The translations under genes were made by a program, and so were the position numbers. A stretch of DNA of 64,000 nt from Vreelandella olivaria (lineage in GTDB: Bacteria > Pseudomonadota > Gammaproteobacteria > Pseudomonadales > Halomonadaceae). The notes below the pieces were generated by a model. It did no database searches and was not told the origin of the DNA. It saw nothing but the letters and a program-made list of their open reading frames with translations. Within the stretch, counting starts at the first letter, position 1; each line of letters begins with the position of its first letter. The stretch is from contig NZ_JALPZO010000134.1 in NCBI RefSeq assembly GCF_023507745.1, positions 1-64,000 on the forward strand, given 5' to 3'. Of the stretch, positions 44,489 through 55,270 are shown in pieces.

Positions 44489-46258
44489 ATGTCCCGTATG
44501 CATCGACCTTCGGGATATGTCTTCCCGATGCCTGGCAGTGCATTATTTAGTGCGTGGCGGGAAGGTTACACACTAGCCACGCTCAAGCGGGATATTCTGG
44601 CGGGATTAACCATTGGGGTAGTCGCCGTTCCACTGTCGATGGCACTTGCGATCGCCACTGGCGTCCCCCCTCAACACGGGCTTTATACCGCTATTGTTGC
44701 AGGGGCCATTATCGCATTAACCGGTGGTTCGCGATTTAACATATCGGGCCCTACCGCCGCCTTTGTGGTGATTCTGTTCCCGATCGTTGCCAACTATGGG
44801 TTGGGTGGGCTGCTTATCGCAACGCTAATGGCAGGGGCTATTTTGGTTGCACTTGGGTTATCCCGGCTGGGCAGCCTGATTCAGTATGTGCCTTATCCTG
44901 TCATTCTCGGTTTTACGGCCGGGATCGGCGTGGTAATTGCACTGCTACAGGTCCCGGACTTTCTGGGGTTGGCTGGTTTGCAGTTGGGTGATAGCACGTT
45001 GCATAACGCCATGCTGATCGGGCAGGCGTTACCCCGACTCTCCTGGGCAGAGGTTAGCATCGGCCTTATTACGTTAGCCACCCTGCTAATCTGGCCACGC
45101 CTGAAAACACCGATACCCGCCCCTCTGGTCGGCCTGGCAGTGGGCACCGGTGCCGCCGCGCTACTGATGGCAGGAGGTATTGAGGTTGATACCATCGCCT
45201 CGCGGTTTAGCTGGACATTTCAAGGCACCAGCGGCGATGGCATTCCTCCTTTTGCGCCTGGCTTTGCCGCCCCATGGCGACTGCCTGGAGCGGATGGCAC
45301 TCCACTGGAAGTTAACTTCGCGCTTATCCAGGCATTGCTGGGCCCTGCCCTGGCCATTGCGTTACTGGCCGCGATTGAGTCACTCTTGTGCGCCGTGGTA
45401 GCGGATGGCTTGACCCGCACCCGCCATGACCCAAACGTCGAGTTGATTGGCCAGGGGTTGGGCAACCTGGTAGTGCCCTTCTTTGGCGGTATTACGGCAA
45501 CAGCGGCACTGGCGCGAACTGCTACCAATATTAAAAGCGGTGCCTTTTCCCCTATTGCGGCGGTCGTGCACTCCTTGGTGGTGTTATTGGCTGTGGTGGC
45601 ATTGGCCAAGGTACTCGGTTTTGTACCTATGGCAGCGCTCGCGGCACTACTGATGATCATCGCCTGGAACATGAGCGAAGCGCGTCACTTTATGCACACG
45701 TTAAAGAGCGCCCCTGCCAGTGATGTGTGGGTACTGGTGATTTGCTTTGCGCTAACTGTGATTTTTGACATGGTGCTGGCTGTTGCCGTTGGCGTGGGGC
45801 TCGCTGCGGCACTGTTTATCCGCCGCATGGCACAGTTGACGACTACCCAGCGCCTGGCAACACCTGCCAGCAGCGAGCATTTTCCACCTGAAGTGGCGCT
45901 GTATAAAGTCAGTGGTCCACTGTTTTTCGGCGCTGCCGAGAAGGCGATTGCCACGCTGCGGATCATTGATCGCAACGTCCGTATTGTCATCCTTGATATG
46001 CGTGATGTGCCCAGCCTGGATGCAACTGCCATGCTGGCGCTGGATACACTGCGCAGAGAGTTGGGTGAGCAAGGCGTCGGCGTGATGTTTGTTGGGTTGG
46101 CACCCCGTATGGCGCTGAAAATAAAACGTGCAGGTATTAAGCGTGAAGCAGGGAAATTAGCGGTGGTTGGCAATCTGGCCCATGCCGAGCGCTTGGCGCA
46201 CCGCTGGTTAAGCACCACCCACTCATCACCAGGTGGCAAGCAGTACGACGATCTTTAA
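44489..46258 (+). CDS. SulP-family anion transporter with STAS domain (DauA-like)
   Basis: A 589-residue transporter. LKRDILAGLTIGVVAVPLSMALAIATGVPPQHGLYTAIVAG is the SulP signature near the N-terminus, followed by about 12-14 membrane segments. The STAS domain fills the last 130 residues (VALYKVSGPLFFGAAEKAI, VRIVILDMRDVPSLDATAMLAL). Family members move sulfate, bicarbonate, nitrate or C4-dicarboxylates; the last is known for DauA/YchM, which this resembles in layout. The substrate is not clear from sequence alone. Confidence 0.92.
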   Translation: MSRMHRPSGYVFPMPGSALFSAWREGYTLATLKRDILAGLTIGVVAVPLSMALAIATGVPPQHGLYTAIVAGAIIALTGGSRFNISGPTAAFVVILFPIVANYGLGGLLIATLMAGAILVALGLSRLGSLIQYVPYPVILGFTAGIGVVIALLQVPDFLGLAGLQLGDSTLHNAMLIGQALPRLSWAEVSIGLITLATLLIWPRLKTPIPAPLVGLAVGTGAAALLMAGGIEVDTIASRFSWTFQGTSGDGIPPFAPGFAAPWRLPGADGTPLEVNFALIQALLGPALAIALLAAIESLLCAVVADGLTRTRHDPNVELIGQGLGNLVVPFFGGITATAALARTATNIKSGAFSPIAAVVHSLVVLLAVVALAKVLGFVPMAALAALLMIIAWNMSEARHFMHTLKSAPASDVWVLVICFALTVIFDMVLAVAVGVGLAAALFIRRMAQLTTTQRLATPASSEHFPPEVALYKVSGPLFFGAAEKAIATLRIIDRNVRIVILDMRDVPSLDATAMLALDTLRRELGEQGVGVMFVGLAPRMALKIKRAGIKREAGKLAVVGNLAHAERLAHRWLSTTHSSPGGKQYDDL

Positions 46259-46263
46259 TGACG

Positions 46264-46297
46264 TCAACCAAGGGGGAGTAGCCTCCCCCTTGGTTGA
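46264..46297. terminator. Perfect 15-bp hairpin after the SulP gene
   Basis: TCAACCAAGGGGGAG (46264-46278) pairs fully with CTCCCCCTTGGTTGA (46283-46297), loop TAGC. No T-run follows on the + strand. Confidence 0.6.
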
Positions 46298-46354
46298 TGA
46301 CAAACCTTCTTACCATCATTCTTAACATCATCTGAATCAACCCGTAACGGGGGT

Positions 46355-46376
46355 CTTTCGCCATGGATGGCGAAAG
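46355..46376. repeat. Inverted repeat in the SulP-adhP gap
   Basis: CTTTCGCCAT (46355-46364) and ATGGCGAAAG (46367-46376) form a perfect 10-bp stem with loop GG. It lies between two terminator-like hairpins; three hairpins thus fill this 220-base gap. Confidence 0.6.
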
Positions 46377-46452
46377 TAGCGCCCATGGAGGGCTCCACAG
46401 CGCCCCGCCAAGGGTTGTTGCGTCATCAGCAGAAAATACTTTGTCGTCCCAG

Positions 46453-46472
46453 GGGGGGAGTTTCCTCCCCCC
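46453..46472 (-). terminator. G/C hairpin downstream of the alcohol dehydrogenase gene
   Basis: GGGGGGAG (46453-46460) and CTCCCCCC (46465-46472) pair around TTTC, seven bases after the adhP stop codon. No T-run. Confidence 0.5.
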
Positions 46473-46478
46473 GCTATG

Positions 46479-47507
46479 TTAGTCAGCCATATCCAAAACA
46501 ATACGGCCTTCTATTTTTCCATCTATCATGCGCTGGAAAACATCATTGATGTTTTCCAGCGTGTCGGTTGCAACAGTGGCTTTGACCTTGCCTTCAGCAG
46601 CAAAATCCAGCGCCTCTTGCAGATCACTACGTGTACCCACAATAGAACCACGAATGGTAATGCCATTGAGTACCGTGCTAAAAATCGGCAGCGGGAAGTC
46701 GCCCGGAGGTAAACCGTTGAGCACCAGGGTGCCACCACGACGCAGCATGTTCTGCGCCTGGTCAAACGCTTTCGGCGATACTGCCGTGACTAACGCACCG
46801 TGGGCTCCTCCAATCTCCTTCTTCAAGTAGGCAGCCGGGTCTGTTTTCATCGCATTGACGGTCACTGTGGCACCCAACCGCTCGGCCAGGGCCAGCTTAC
46901 TGTCATCCACATCCACCGCGGCAACATTTAGCCCCATTGCCTTTGCATACTGCACCGCCATATGGCCAAGGCCACCGATGCCCGAAATCACTACCCACTG
47001 GCCGGGGCGGGTATCGGTCATCTTGAGCCCTTTGTAAACGGTAACGCCTGCACACAGCACGGGAGCTATGTCTACAAATCCAACAGCATCCGGCAGACGC
47101 CCGACATAACCTGCGTCCGCAAGCGTATAGTCTGCAAACCCGCCGTTAACGCTGTAGCCCGTGTTTTGCTGGGACTCGCAAAGCGTCTCCCAACCACCCA
47201 AACAGTGTTCGCAGTAACCGCAGGCTGAGTAAAGCCAGGGCACACCAATACGGTCACCTTCTTTAACATGGGAGACCCCTTCACCCACCGCCACGATATG
47301 ACCAACCCCCTCATGGCCCGGAATAAACGGCGGGGACGGTTTTACCGGCCAATCACCGTGTACCGCATGCAAGTCTGTATGGCAGACCCCAGAGGCAGCC
47401 ACTTTCATCACCACCTCCCCTCGTTTTGGGCGAGGTGTCTTCACTTCCTCAATCACTAATGGCTGGCCAAACTCACGAACGACCGCCGCGCGCATTGTGC
47501 TATCCAT
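46479..47507 (-). CDS. adhP: Zinc-dependent alcohol dehydrogenase, AdhP type
   Basis: A 342-residue medium-chain dehydrogenase. Catalytic zinc ligands are Cys in [16 protein letters not shown] and His in [10 protein letters not shown], and the structural zinc site is [18 protein letters not shown]-binding [17 protein letters not shown] follows. Length and motifs match propanol-preferring AdhP. It oxidises ethanol and similar alcohols to aldehydes, which the adjacent aldehyde dehydrogenase can take further. The two genes are 118 bases apart with a hairpin between them. Confidence 0.95.
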   Translation of the reverse strand: MDSTMRAAVVREFGQPLVIEEVKTPRPKRGEVVMKVAASGVCHTDLHAVHGDWPVKPSPPFIPGHEGVGHIVAVGEGVSHVKEGDRIGVPWLYSACGYCEHCLGGWETLCESQQNTGYSVNGGFADYTLADAGYVGRLPDAVGFVDIAPVLCAGVTVYKGLKMTDTRPGQWVVISGIGGLGHMAVQYAKAMGLNVAAVDVDDSKLALAERLGATVTVNAMKTDPAAYLKKEIGGAHGALVTAVSPKAFDQAQNMLRRGGTLVLNGLPPGDFPLPIFSTVLNGITIRGSIVGTRSDLQEALDFAAEGKVKATVATDTLENINDVFQRMIDGKIEGRIVLDMAD

Positions 47508-47589
47508 GATGCAACTCCTTATAGTTTTCGATACAGCAGCTTAATGACTGCTCTTATCGGTAACGTCAGCGTAGGGGGGCTGATAGTAC

Positions 47590-47609
47590 CGCCCGGCTTA
47601 TGCCGGGCG
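47590..47609 (-). terminator. Hairpin between aldehyde and alcohol dehydrogenase genes
   Basis: CGCCCGGC (47590-47597) pairs with GCCGGGCG (47602-47609), loop TTAT. It lies 16 bases after the aldehyde dehydrogenase stop; no T-run. Confidence 0.5.
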
Positions 47610-47625
47610 TGGCTAGCAAAGCCGA

Positions 47626-49146
47626 CTAAAAGAATCCCAGCGGGTTAATATCATAGCTCACCAGCAGGTTCTTGGTTTGCTGATAGTGCTCAAGTGCCAT
47701 TTTATGGGTTTCGCGACCAACACCTGATTTTTTGTAGCCACCGAAAGCCGCATGGGCTGGATATTGATGGTAGCAGTTTGTCCATACACGACCAGCCTGA
47801 ATGCCACGGCCCATGCGGAAGGCAACGTTGATATCCCGGCTCCATACGCCAGCCCCCAGGCCGAACTCAGTGTCGTTAGCAATCGCCAACGCTTCCTCTT
47901 CGTCTTTAAATGTGGTCACTGCCACCACCGGCCCGAAGATTTCCTCCTGGAAAACGCGCATCTTGTTGTTGCCCTTTAGCAACGTGGGCTGGACGTAATA
48001 ACCACCGTTAAGGCTGTCGTCCAGGGTTTCTTTATTACCACCGGCCAGGAACTCTGCCCCTTCATCACGGGCAATATCCATGTACGACATGATTTTATCG
48101 AATTGCTCCTGGGAGGCTTGAGCTCCCACCTGCACATCGGTATCCAACGGATTGCCGCGTTTGATGGTCTTGATGCGTTCCATGACCTTCGCCATAAACT
48201 CGTCGTACATGCTCTCCTGAATCAGCGCACGGGAGGGGCAGGTACACACTTCCCCTTGGTTAAAGAAGGCAAGCACCAAACCTTCCACCGCTTTATCCAC
48301 AAAGGTCGGCTCAGCGTTCATGATGTCGGCAAAATAGATATTTGGGGACTTACCGCCCAACTCCACCGTTGAGGGGATAATATTCTCCGCTGCGCATTTC
48401 ATAATGTGCGACCCCACAGGGGTGGAGCCGGTAAACGCGATTTTGGCAATCCGCTTGCTGGTCGCTAACGCCTGGCCTGCTTCCGATCCGAAGCCGTTAA
48501 CGATATTCAGTACTCCAGGTGGCAGCAGGTCGCCAATCACTTCAACCACTTTCAGAATGGAGACAGGCGTTTGTTCCGCAGGCTTCAGTACCACACAGTT
48601 ACCGGCGGCAAGTGCGGGGCCGAGCTTCCAGGCAGCCATCAGAATAGGGAAGTTCCAGGGGATTATCTGTCCCACGACACCCAGCGGTTCGTGGAAGTGG
48701 TAGGCTACTGTGTTAGCGTCGATATCCGCCGCCGAGCCTTCCTGTGAGCGTAAGCAGCCTGCAAAGTAGCGGAAATGGTCTACAGCAAGTGGAATATCAG
48801 CGTTGAGAGTTTCGCGAACCGCTTTACCGTTGTCCCAGGTTTCAGCCACCGCGAGCATTTCCAGGTTCTGTTCCAGGCGATCAGCTATCTTGAGTAAAAT
48901 ATTACTACGTTCCTGAACAGAGGTTTTCCCCCAGGCCGGTGCTGCTTTATGGGCAGCATCAAGGGCTTTATCAATATCTTCAGCGGTGGAGCGGGGAATT
49001 TCACAAAACACGTTGCCGTTAACAGGGCTGATATTGTCGAAATATTGGCCTTTCACGGGAGGAATAAACTCTCCACCGATATAGTTGCCGTAACGATGTT
49101 CAAAGGACACGACAGAACCCGCGTCCCCAGGATTGGCGTAGATCAT
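47626..49146 (-). CDS. Aldehyde dehydrogenase (acetaldehyde/ExaC-AldB type)
   Basis: A 506-residue NAD-dependent enzyme from ATG 49146 (AGGAG 7 bases upstream). [27 protein letters not shown] is the usual N-terminus of the ExaC/AldB group. The catalytic Glu is in [12 protein letters not shown] and the nucleophile Cys in [11 protein letters not shown]. It oxidises acetaldehyde to acetate, following AdhP. The regulatory genes just beyond its start, on the other strand, resemble those around ethanol-oxidation genes in Pseudomonas. Confidence 0.95.
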   Translation of the reverse strand: MIYANPGDAGSVVSFEHRYGNYIGGEFIPPVKGQYFDNISPVNGNVFCEIPRSTAEDIDKALDAAHKAAPAWGKTSVQERSNILLKIADRLEQNLEMLAVAETWDNGKAVRETLNADIPLAVDHFRYFAGCLRSQEGSAADIDANTVAYHFHEPLGVVGQIIPWNFPILMAAWKLGPALAAGNCVVLKPAEQTPVSILKVVEVIGDLLPPGVLNIVNGFGSEAGQALATSKRIAKIAFTGSTPVGSHIMKCAAENIIPSTVELGGKSPNIYFADIMNAEPTFVDKAVEGLVLAFFNQGEVCTCPSRALIQESMYDEFMAKVMERIKTIKRGNPLDTDVQVGAQASQEQFDKIMSYMDIARDEGAEFLAGGNKETLDDSLNGGYYVQPTLLKGNNKMRVFQEEIFGPVVAVTTFKDEEEALAIANDTEFGLGAGVWSRDINVAFRMGRGIQAGRVWTNCYHQYPAHAAFGGYKKSGVGRETHKMALEHYQQTKNLLVSYDINPLGFF

Positions 49147-49263
49147 GGTATGGCTCCTGAGTATTATGATTATAAAAAGGTGCTTAACCAGTGTTGGGCA
49201 CACAGGCCATTCGCGATATCGCCCGATAGCAGGACGCACCTTCATCCTTTGGTAGGAGACGCC

Positions 49264-49944
49264 ATGTACTCGCTGCTAGTGGCAGATGACCATCCACTGT
49301 TCCGCGATGCACTTCACGCAGTTATTAGCGCGGGGCTAGCTGATACCCAGTTGTTGGAAGCCAATGATTTGGCGACCGCCATCCGCACCATAGAGGCCCA
49401 TGACGAGCTGGATTTACTGTTACTGGATTTGAGCCTTCCCGATGCGGATGGTTTAGAGGGACTGAAAACACTGCGAGACACCTTTCCCTGGCTTCCCGTT
49501 GCCATCGTTTCCGCTCACCAGGAGCGGCAACTGGTACTGGATGCCATCGCGATGGGTGCAGTCGGGTATATCCCTAAATCGACTCCCAGGGAGCAGTTAC
49601 TCGTTGCACTAACCCAGATCCTACAGGGACAGCTCTATCTGCCAGCAGACATAATGCGTCGCCCATCCGCTCAATCTGAACCGCATGTAGACAAGCTTCC
49701 ACCCGAGACAAGCCGTGGACGACTGGCAAGCTTAACCGACAAGCAGTTGGATGTTTTGGACTGCATGGCCCAGGGGATGTCCAACAAGCATATCGCCCGG
49801 GAGCTTTCAATTGCCGAAACAACGGTCAAAACCCATGTGTCGGCTATTTTGCGCAAGCTGGAAGCCACTAGCCGGGTTCATGCCATTGTGATTGCCAATA
49901 AACAGGATTTGGGTGTCTACCTTGCCCAGCGCCACTCTTCTTAG
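49264..49944 (+). CDS. NarL/LuxR-family response regulator (ErbR/ExaE-like)
   Basis: A 226-residue regulator from ATG 49264 with AGGAGA 5 bases upstream. The receiver has Asp55 in [14 protein letters not shown], and the GerE-type HTH is [40 protein letters not shown]. It is divergent from the aldehyde dehydrogenase gene and convergent, with a four-base overlap, with the kinase gene at 49941. This layout suggests it controls the alcohol/aldehyde genes, as ErbR/ExaE-type regulators do for ethanol oxidation. Confidence 0.85.
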   Translation: MYSLLVADDHPLFRDALHAVISAGLADTQLLEANDLATAIRTIEAHDELDLLLLDLSLPDADGLEGLKTLRDTFPWLPVAIVSAHQERQLVLDAIAMGAVGYIPKSTPREQLLVALTQILQGQLYLPADIMRRPSAQSEPHVDKLPPETSRGRLASLTDKQLDVLDCMAQGMSNKHIARELSIAETTVKTHVSAILRKLEATSRVHAIVIANKQDLGVYLAQRHSS

Positions 49945-51326
49945 CGGCTTTTCAGCAGTGTTGCCAGCAGCATCTTTAAGCGAAGGGGCTTAAGAGGTTT
50001 CAGCAGGCAGTGCATATCGGCTTCCCGGATGGTGCGCTTAAGCGCCGCCTCGTGGTTGGCGGTTATCACCACCGCTGCAAGCCTTGGATAACGGTGCCGT
50101 AGCCTGGCGGCTAACTCCACGCCGCTTTCCCGTTCTTCACCAAGATGATAATCCACCAGCAGTACCGCCGGAGGTTCGCCATCGCTGGCCGCTTCCAAAG
50201 CACTAGCAGTAGCGGCAGCGCGTACCCGGCACCCCCAGCTTCCCAGCAACGCCTGCATACCTTCGATAGTGGCGGGGTCGTCATCAATGACCCATACCAC
50301 ACACCCCTGCAGCGGACCATGCTCCCATTCATTGAAAGGCACTGGCCGTGAGTTGGTGATTCGAGGCGCAGTCGTGGGGGCCGCATAAGGTACGAGAATA
50401 GAAAAGAGCGAACCACGCCCCAACTGCGAGGTCAGCGTAACCGGATGAGCCAGCATGGTGCTAATGCGATCGACAATGGCGAGCCCTAACCCCAGCCCGC
50501 GGCTTTGGTTTCCCTGGGGCTGGCTCGCCCGGCGGAACTCGAGAAAAATCGCCCGACGCTGGGGCTCCGGAATACCCGGTCCCGTATCACCAACCATGAT
50601 TTCCAGGCCATTTGAGCGCCGCCGACAACCCAACAGCAGGTGGCCGTGTTCGGTATAGCGCACGGCATTGCTTAGGAAATTGCGGATCACCCGCGCCAGT
50701 AGCGCTAGATCTGACTCCACCAGCGCACTTGAAGGCACATAATGCAGCGTAAGCCCACGTACCGCCGCCACCTGTCGATACTCTTCCGCCAGCGCATCCA
50801 GTAGGGTGCTAACCGCAAAGGGCGCCTTGTCAGCATGGAGTACACCCGCGTCCAGGCGTGAAATATCCACCAGCGTACCTATCAACCCTTCTACATCTTT
50901 GAGTGAACGCCCAATATGCCCTACTAATGCTTGCGAGGCTTCCGGCAAGGTATGGGTTTCCAGCGCACTGGCAAACAACCGTGCAGCGTTTAGCGGCTGC
51001 AGTAAATCGTGACTGACAGCAGCCAAAAATTTGGTTTTCGAAAGATTGGCCGCTTCCGCCTCTGCATTAGCTGCCCGCAACCGGGTATTAACCTGGTTTA
51101 ACTCATCCAGGGTGCGATGCAGGGCATCGGTGCGCTCACGCACTTGCTCGGCAAGTAGCACCGAGCGCTCGAAAGCGGCATAGGGAGCACTGTCGGGGCT
51201 TCCTCCTGACTCCACCCGCTCCATCAGCGCCTGGCAAATTTTACGCAAGCGACGATTTTCTTCGCGCAACGCAGCATGATCGGCCGTTGTTTCGTCGCTA
51301 TCCGCTGCCAGTTGGAAGAGCGCCAA
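49941..51326 (-). CDS. Hybrid histidine kinase without membrane domain (NahK/ErcS'-like)
   Basis: A 461-residue soluble kinase. The N-terminal coiled coil (REENRRLRKICQALMERVES) leads to the phospho-accepting His in FLAAVSHDLLQPLNAARLFASALE, then the N-box (NFLSNAVRYTEHGHLLL), DTGPGIPEPQ, and a receiver at about 345-460 with Asp in VLLVDYHLGEERESG. The start codon is TTG and lies inside the FIST gene end. The fourth gene of a coupled sensor operon; it may phosphorylate the LuxR-type regulator convergent with it. Confidence 0.87.
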   Translation of the reverse strand: MALFQLAADSDETTADHAALREENRRLRKICQALMERVESGGSPDSAPYAAFERSVLLAEQVRERTDALHRTLDELNQVNTRLRAANAEAEAANLSKTKFLAAVSHDLLQPLNAARLFASALETHTLPEASQALVGHIGRSLKDVEGLIGTLVDISRLDAGVLHADKAPFAVSTLLDALAEEYRQVAAVRGLTLHYVPSSALVESDLALLARVIRNFLSNAVRYTEHGHLLLGCRRRSNGLEIMVGDTGPGIPEPQRRAIFLEFRRASQPQGNQSRGLGLGLAIVDRISTMLAHPVTLTSQLGRGSLFSILVPYAAPTTAPRITNSRPVPFNEWEHGPLQGCVVWVIDDDPATIEGMQALLGSWGCRVRAAATASALEAASDGEPPAVLLVDYHLGEERESGVELAARLRHRYPRLAAVVITANHEAALKRTIREADMHCLLKPLKPLRLKMLLATLLKSR

Positions 51327-52458
51327 AGGCCACCCCCGTAAAGGTTTGATTGACGTGCATCCCGTGATGCTGTTCTCCGTAGGTATTAAACCCTACCACC
51401 CGGGATTGGCGCAGTAATACTGACGCCTGATCAATTTGCTGCATGGACTCCAGCGCCAGGCGGCGCAGAAAACAGTCGCAGCCAATAATCATGGCAGTGG
51501 CACCTAATCGCTGCTGCACCCTTGATAACATCGATTCAAGATTGGACAGTAGCGGCGTGGGCCGCATCGCGGTTAACACGATACCGGTTTCCACGGCGCA
51601 GTAAAAACTCAGGCTGCCGTCGTCGTTCACCCGCTGGATTGAGCGAATATAGTGTTGTCCGCAAAGGTGCACTGCCAGTGGATGCTGGGCAAATACTTGC
51701 GGGGTTAGCGCCTCTACCGAGCAACCCACCAGCGCAGCATATACCTCGGCGGCAGGTAGCCCATTTAATTCCAGCACCCGCCGCTGCTCACGATCAACGT
51801 CGGTAACCACTAACTTATGGGCTAAGGGTTCAAGATGGTGGGTAGAGAACACTTCGAACGGCAGCCGGGTATTCAGCATAATGACCACGGCTGAATGGGT
51901 GTGAAAGCGCCTGTCCGCATAGACATGGGTATGGGTTAAGTGATTGTCATCCCCTGCTGAACCGCCAAAACTGGGAATACGGCCAAGAGCAGCATCCAGC
52001 GTAGCCAATACCTGTTCTTCTCGGCTGGATAAGCCATCCAGCAGGGTCAACACAAAGCTGTGTTCATTCACAGGCGCCAGGGCCTGTTGGCGGCAACGCT
52101 CCAATAAGCCATCAACCAACGGCTGCGCGCGGGTCAGGTCAAAGTGATCAAGGTCATCCACCAGTGCCGTTTCCACGGCGAAGACGCGTCGATCAAAGCC
52201 AATGGCCACCACCGCCCCCCGATCATAGCCCTGGGGCGTAATCTCACCGGCGGTGGTACAACCACTCATGGCAATATCACCAAACGCATTACCCAGCGCT
52301 TCAGCCAAGGCTGCCAACGGATACTCGGCGCTGCAGAAGAACAGCACAAACCCCAATTGCTCATGGCACAACGCGTTGGCCAGTGCTGTTGCCGCATGCT
52401 CCGGTTCGGGATGGTTGCTGGCCGCCGTTAGCAGCCCGCTAACTCTGAAGGAATCCAT
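51298..52458 (-). CDS. FIST-domain protein
   Basis: A 386-residue protein started at ATG 52458, in the end of the hybrid kinase gene. The N-terminal FIST domain has FVLFFCSAEYPLAALAEALGNAFGDIAMSGCTTAGEITPQGYDRGAVVAIGF, and the FIST-C domain follows with VFAQHPLAVHL-type and GVAFGAL-type segments. FIST domains are proposed sensors of small ligands such as amino acids and are often encoded with chemotaxis or kinase genes. It overlaps both its neighbours. It may feed a ligand signal to the kinases. Confidence 0.85.
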   Translation of the reverse strand: MDSFRVSGLLTAASNHPEPEHAATALANALCHEQLGFVLFFCSAEYPLAALAEALGNAFGDIAMSGCTTAGEITPQGYDRGAVVAIGFDRRVFAVETALVDDLDHFDLTRAQPLVDGLLERCRQQALAPVNEHSFVLTLLDGLSSREEQVLATLDAALGRIPSFGGSAGDDNHLTHTHVYADRRFHTHSAVVIMLNTRLPFEVFSTHHLEPLAHKLVVTDVDREQRRVLELNGLPAAEVYAALVGCSVEALTPQVFAQHPLAVHLCGQHYIRSIQRVNDDGSLSFYCAVETGIVLTAMRPTPLLSNLESMLSRVQQRLGATAMIIGCDCFLRRLALESMQQIDQASVLLRQSRVVGFNTYGEQHHGMHVNQTFTGVAFGALPTGSG

Positions 52459-54697
52459 CACGCTGGTCACGTTGCCACTTCTCCAATGCTGCGTAAGTAC
52501 GGGCAGCGGATTGGCGCAGCGCACTGAACGCGTCATCTATTTGGCAGGGAGAGTGCGTTTGCGCCACTAATAACTCAAGACGCTTTGCTTGCTCTGCCAA
52601 CTGCTCCGCTCCCACGCTAAGCGATTCGCCTCTTAGCTGATGGGCTAAGCGCACCACTTGCTGTAACTGTGCCTCTGTTAACTCACGGGAGTCGGATAAG
52701 TAAGCGCCAAGCTGCGCGGAGTAATCACTTACTTGCTGATGATAGAGCATAATCAGCTGCGTAACGCTCTCATCACCTAAGGTGCTGCTCAGGGTATTTA
52801 GCGTTTGGCTGTTTAACAGCGGTCGCTCCTCAGTGGTTTCTTTCTCATGAGGCGGCACCGGTAACAACGAGCGTTGCGAGGTAGAGCAAAGGTTCAGCGA
52901 TAGCACGTTACTTAACGAGAGCAGTGACAAGGGCTTGGTAATATAATCGTTCATGCCCGCCGCCAAACAGCGAGTCCTATCATCCTCTACACCGCCTGCT
53001 GTCATGGCAACAATGGGAACCCTAGCCAGCCAACCGCCCTTCTCGCGTAGCTTTTTGGTAACGGTGACACCGTCTATATCCGGCAGTTGAATGTCCATAA
53101 AAATGAGGTGTACCTGCTGGGTCTGCACCATGTTCAGTGCATCGCTGCCATTTTCGGCACACACCACGTCGCACCCCAGGCGGGACAACAGTCCAATCGC
53201 TACCTTACGGTTAACCGCGTTGTCTTCCACCAGCAGTAACGACGTTCCGGCAAAATCACGAGCGGGTTCAGCAGGCAGCGGTGTGCTTATCGGATTAGCT
53301 TCGATCAGTGGCAGCTCACACCAGAATGTGCTGCCCTGCCCCGGTGTGCTCGTCACCCCCAGGCGACCTTGCATGGCTTCACTTAAGCGCTTACAAATCG
53401 CCAGCCCCAGCCCTGTACCACCAAACCGCCGGGCAACGCTTTCATCCGCCTGCTGGAATGGCTCAAACAGCGTCGCCTGCTGCTCTTTGTTTAACCCACA
53501 GCCTGTATCGCTAACCTCAAAGGTAAGCTGCCCTATGCTGGAATAAAGCCGCAGACTAACCTCTCCGTGGTCAGTGAACTTAATGGCATTGGCAATGAGA
53601 TTGAGCAGAATCTGCCGGAGTCTACCAGCATCAATCATCACCCATGGGGGTACCAGAGGGTCAATATGCAGCGACAGCCGAAGCCCCTTCTCCTGGGCAC
53701 GTGGTTCAAACAGCGCCATGACACTATCTACCAGAGGCTTTAAAGCAGTGGGAGAGGTGTCTAATGTTAAGTGTCCTGCCTCGATTTTAGAGAAGTCGAG
53801 GATCTCATTAATCATTGCCAATAGCTGGTTGGCGCTATCGTGAATAGTCCGCGCGTAATCTTCTACCTGAGAGAGACTGACCGGCTCACGGAGCAGCTCA
53901 CTCATACCAATGACCCCATTTAGGGGTGTGCGGATTTCATGGCTTACCATTGCCAGAAAGTCGGACTTGGCATGGTTGGCCGCCTGAGCCTGCCTAGCAG
54001 TCACTTCCAGTTGGCGGCTTAGCTGCTCCTGTTCCCGTCGCGCTGCCGCGCTCTCGCGCATTTCACGTACCAAAAACACAATCACTAACAGTACTGCCAG
54101 ACTCATCCCGATGATTAACGACATCAACAACTTATACAGCGTACTCAGTAGCGCACGCTCTTCAGTGGCAGACTCCGCCAAATATCCATTAATGGCAATA
54201 ACAAAGCGTTCGGTGAGCCTGGCAAGCACTTGTAGCTCTGTTTCCAGCTCGGTAATCGGCAATTGAGTGACGGATTCATGGGGTTCAAACATAGGATCCA
54301 GCGTGTCCAACTGTTGCTGGATTTGGTTAAGCAGTTCTCTTGCAGCACTAATACTTTGCAAAAGCGAGCTTACCTCTCCCTCTTTAAGCAAGGTAATACG
54401 GCTATACAGCAGTTCAAAACGGAGATTTAGCTCGTCCTGCATGACGGGCGAGAGTGGGCCCCGCGTTGCAGCCAGCAGATGATTAAGCAATTGGACCGTG
54501 TCGCGGTCCAGTTTGTACACCACCCACGCCGTATCTTCCCGCAGGCTTTGGGTCAGGTTGTCTTGACGCCATGCAGCAAGTGCTGCCACCACCAACGCCG
54601 CTGCGAACAGCAGCACAGTAATCATAGCGACTAACTTAAACCGGCGCGGATATCGAAGCAGCCGGGTAGCATTGGCACTCGATTCACTAACGGACAT
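52439..54697 (-). CDS. Hybrid sensor histidine kinase with receiver and HPt domains
   Basis: A 752-residue membrane kinase. Membrane helices lie at about 20-42 and 190-212, with a helical periplasmic region between. It has HisKA (His in [20 protein letters not shown]), HATPase ([34 protein letters not shown]), a receiver (Asp in [12 protein letters not shown]) and a C-terminal HPt with His in [15 protein letters not shown]. The layout matches TorS/BarA-like phosphorelay kinases. It overlaps the molybdopterin-fold gene by 11 bases, and the FIST gene by 20. Confidence 0.92.
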   Translation of the reverse strand: MSVSESSANATRLLRYPRRFKLVAMITVLLFAAALVVAALAAWRQDNLTQSLREDTAWVVYKLDRDTVQLLNHLLAATRGPLSPVMQDELNLRFELLYSRITLLKEGEVSSLLQSISAARELLNQIQQQLDTLDPMFEPHESVTQLPITELETELQVLARLTERFVIAINGYLAESATEERALLSTLYKLLMSLIIGMSLAVLLVIVFLVREMRESAAARREQEQLSRQLEVTARQAQAANHAKSDFLAMVSHEIRTPLNGVIGMSELLREPVSLSQVEDYARTIHDSANQLLAMINEILDFSKIEAGHLTLDTSPTALKPLVDSVMALFEPRAQEKGLRLSLHIDPLVPPWVMIDAGRLRQILLNLIANAIKFTDHGEVSLRLYSSIGQLTFEVSDTGCGLNKEQQATLFEPFQQADESVARRFGGTGLGLAICKRLSEAMQGRLGVTSTPGQGSTFWCELPLIEANPISTPLPAEPARDFAGTSLLLVEDNAVNRKVAIGLLSRLGCDVVCAENGSDALNMVQTQQVHLIFMDIQLPDIDGVTVTKKLREKGGWLARVPIVAMTAGGVEDDRTRCLAAGMNDYITKPLSLLSLSNVLSLNLCSTSQRSLLPVPPHEKETTEERPLLNSQTLNTLSSTLGDESVTQLIMLYHQQVSDYSAQLGAYLSDSRELTEAQLQQVVRLAHQLRGESLSVGAEQLAEQAKRLELLVAQTHSPCQIDDAFSALRQSAARTYAALEKWQRDQRDGFLQS

Positions 54698-55196
54698 TAA
54701 TTTCCATAACCTGCCAAACGGCTCTAAAACGCATTTTCTCGCTTAACAGTGCCTCATCCTGATCAAAGGGATAAAGTACCCACAGCGGGCCATACTCGCG
54801 GATGGGGATTGCCCTCTCATCACGTGCAAGCGCCAAAATCACCTCGTAGTCGTAAAAATCGCTGAACGGTATCTCTGCTTCATAGCCATTCAGGGCCAGG
54901 ACATGAACAGCTTCACCCTCGGCGCCTAAGTGCTCAAGCAGTATGCGCATCAATGGGCCACTGTAATGACTGCTTCCCTCGGTCCATGGCGTCCCTGTTT
55001 CAAAGGTGTGCTGAGGCAGCGCTTTGAGCATATCGCGGTCGAAATGTGCTTCTTCACCAACGTTAGTGTACGCAATGTCGCCCTTAATATTTAATATGAC
55101 AGGTCCATCAGGTACCTCTAATGCTAATGTATCAGCCAGCCCCGCCAAGGGAGTGCTGAACGCCAGCACAATTCCCCCCAATAACAACGCTTTCAC
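54687..55196 (-). CDS. Periplasmic molybdopterin-binding-fold protein, putative sensor partner
   Basis: A 169-residue protein from GTG 55196, preceded by GAGG; a longer start at 55220 is possible. A signal peptide (KALLLGGIVLAFSTPLAGLA) is followed by a domain resembling the oxidoreductase molybdopterin-binding (SUOX-like) fold: LKALPQHTFETGTPWTEGSSHYSGPLMRILLEHLG, then NGYEAEIPFSDFYDYEVILA. The conserved Cys ligand of true molybdenum enzymes is absent, so it is likely a binding or sensing protein. Co-transcribed with the hybrid kinase, it may present a periplasmic signal. Confidence 0.72.
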   Translation of the reverse strand: MKALLLGGIVLAFSTPLAGLADTLALEVPDGPVILNIKGDIAYTNVGEEAHFDRDMLKALPQHTFETGTPWTEGSSHYSGPLMRILLEHLGAEGEAVHVLALNGYEAEIPFSDFYDYEVILALARDERAIPIREYGPLWVLYPFDQDEALLSEKMRFRAVWQVMEINVR

Positions 55197-55270
55197 AGGT
55201 ATCACCTCATAGCACAGCACCCAGTTAACAACTCCGAAGGATACCTAGGGAGAATTTGCCGTGGGCAATA

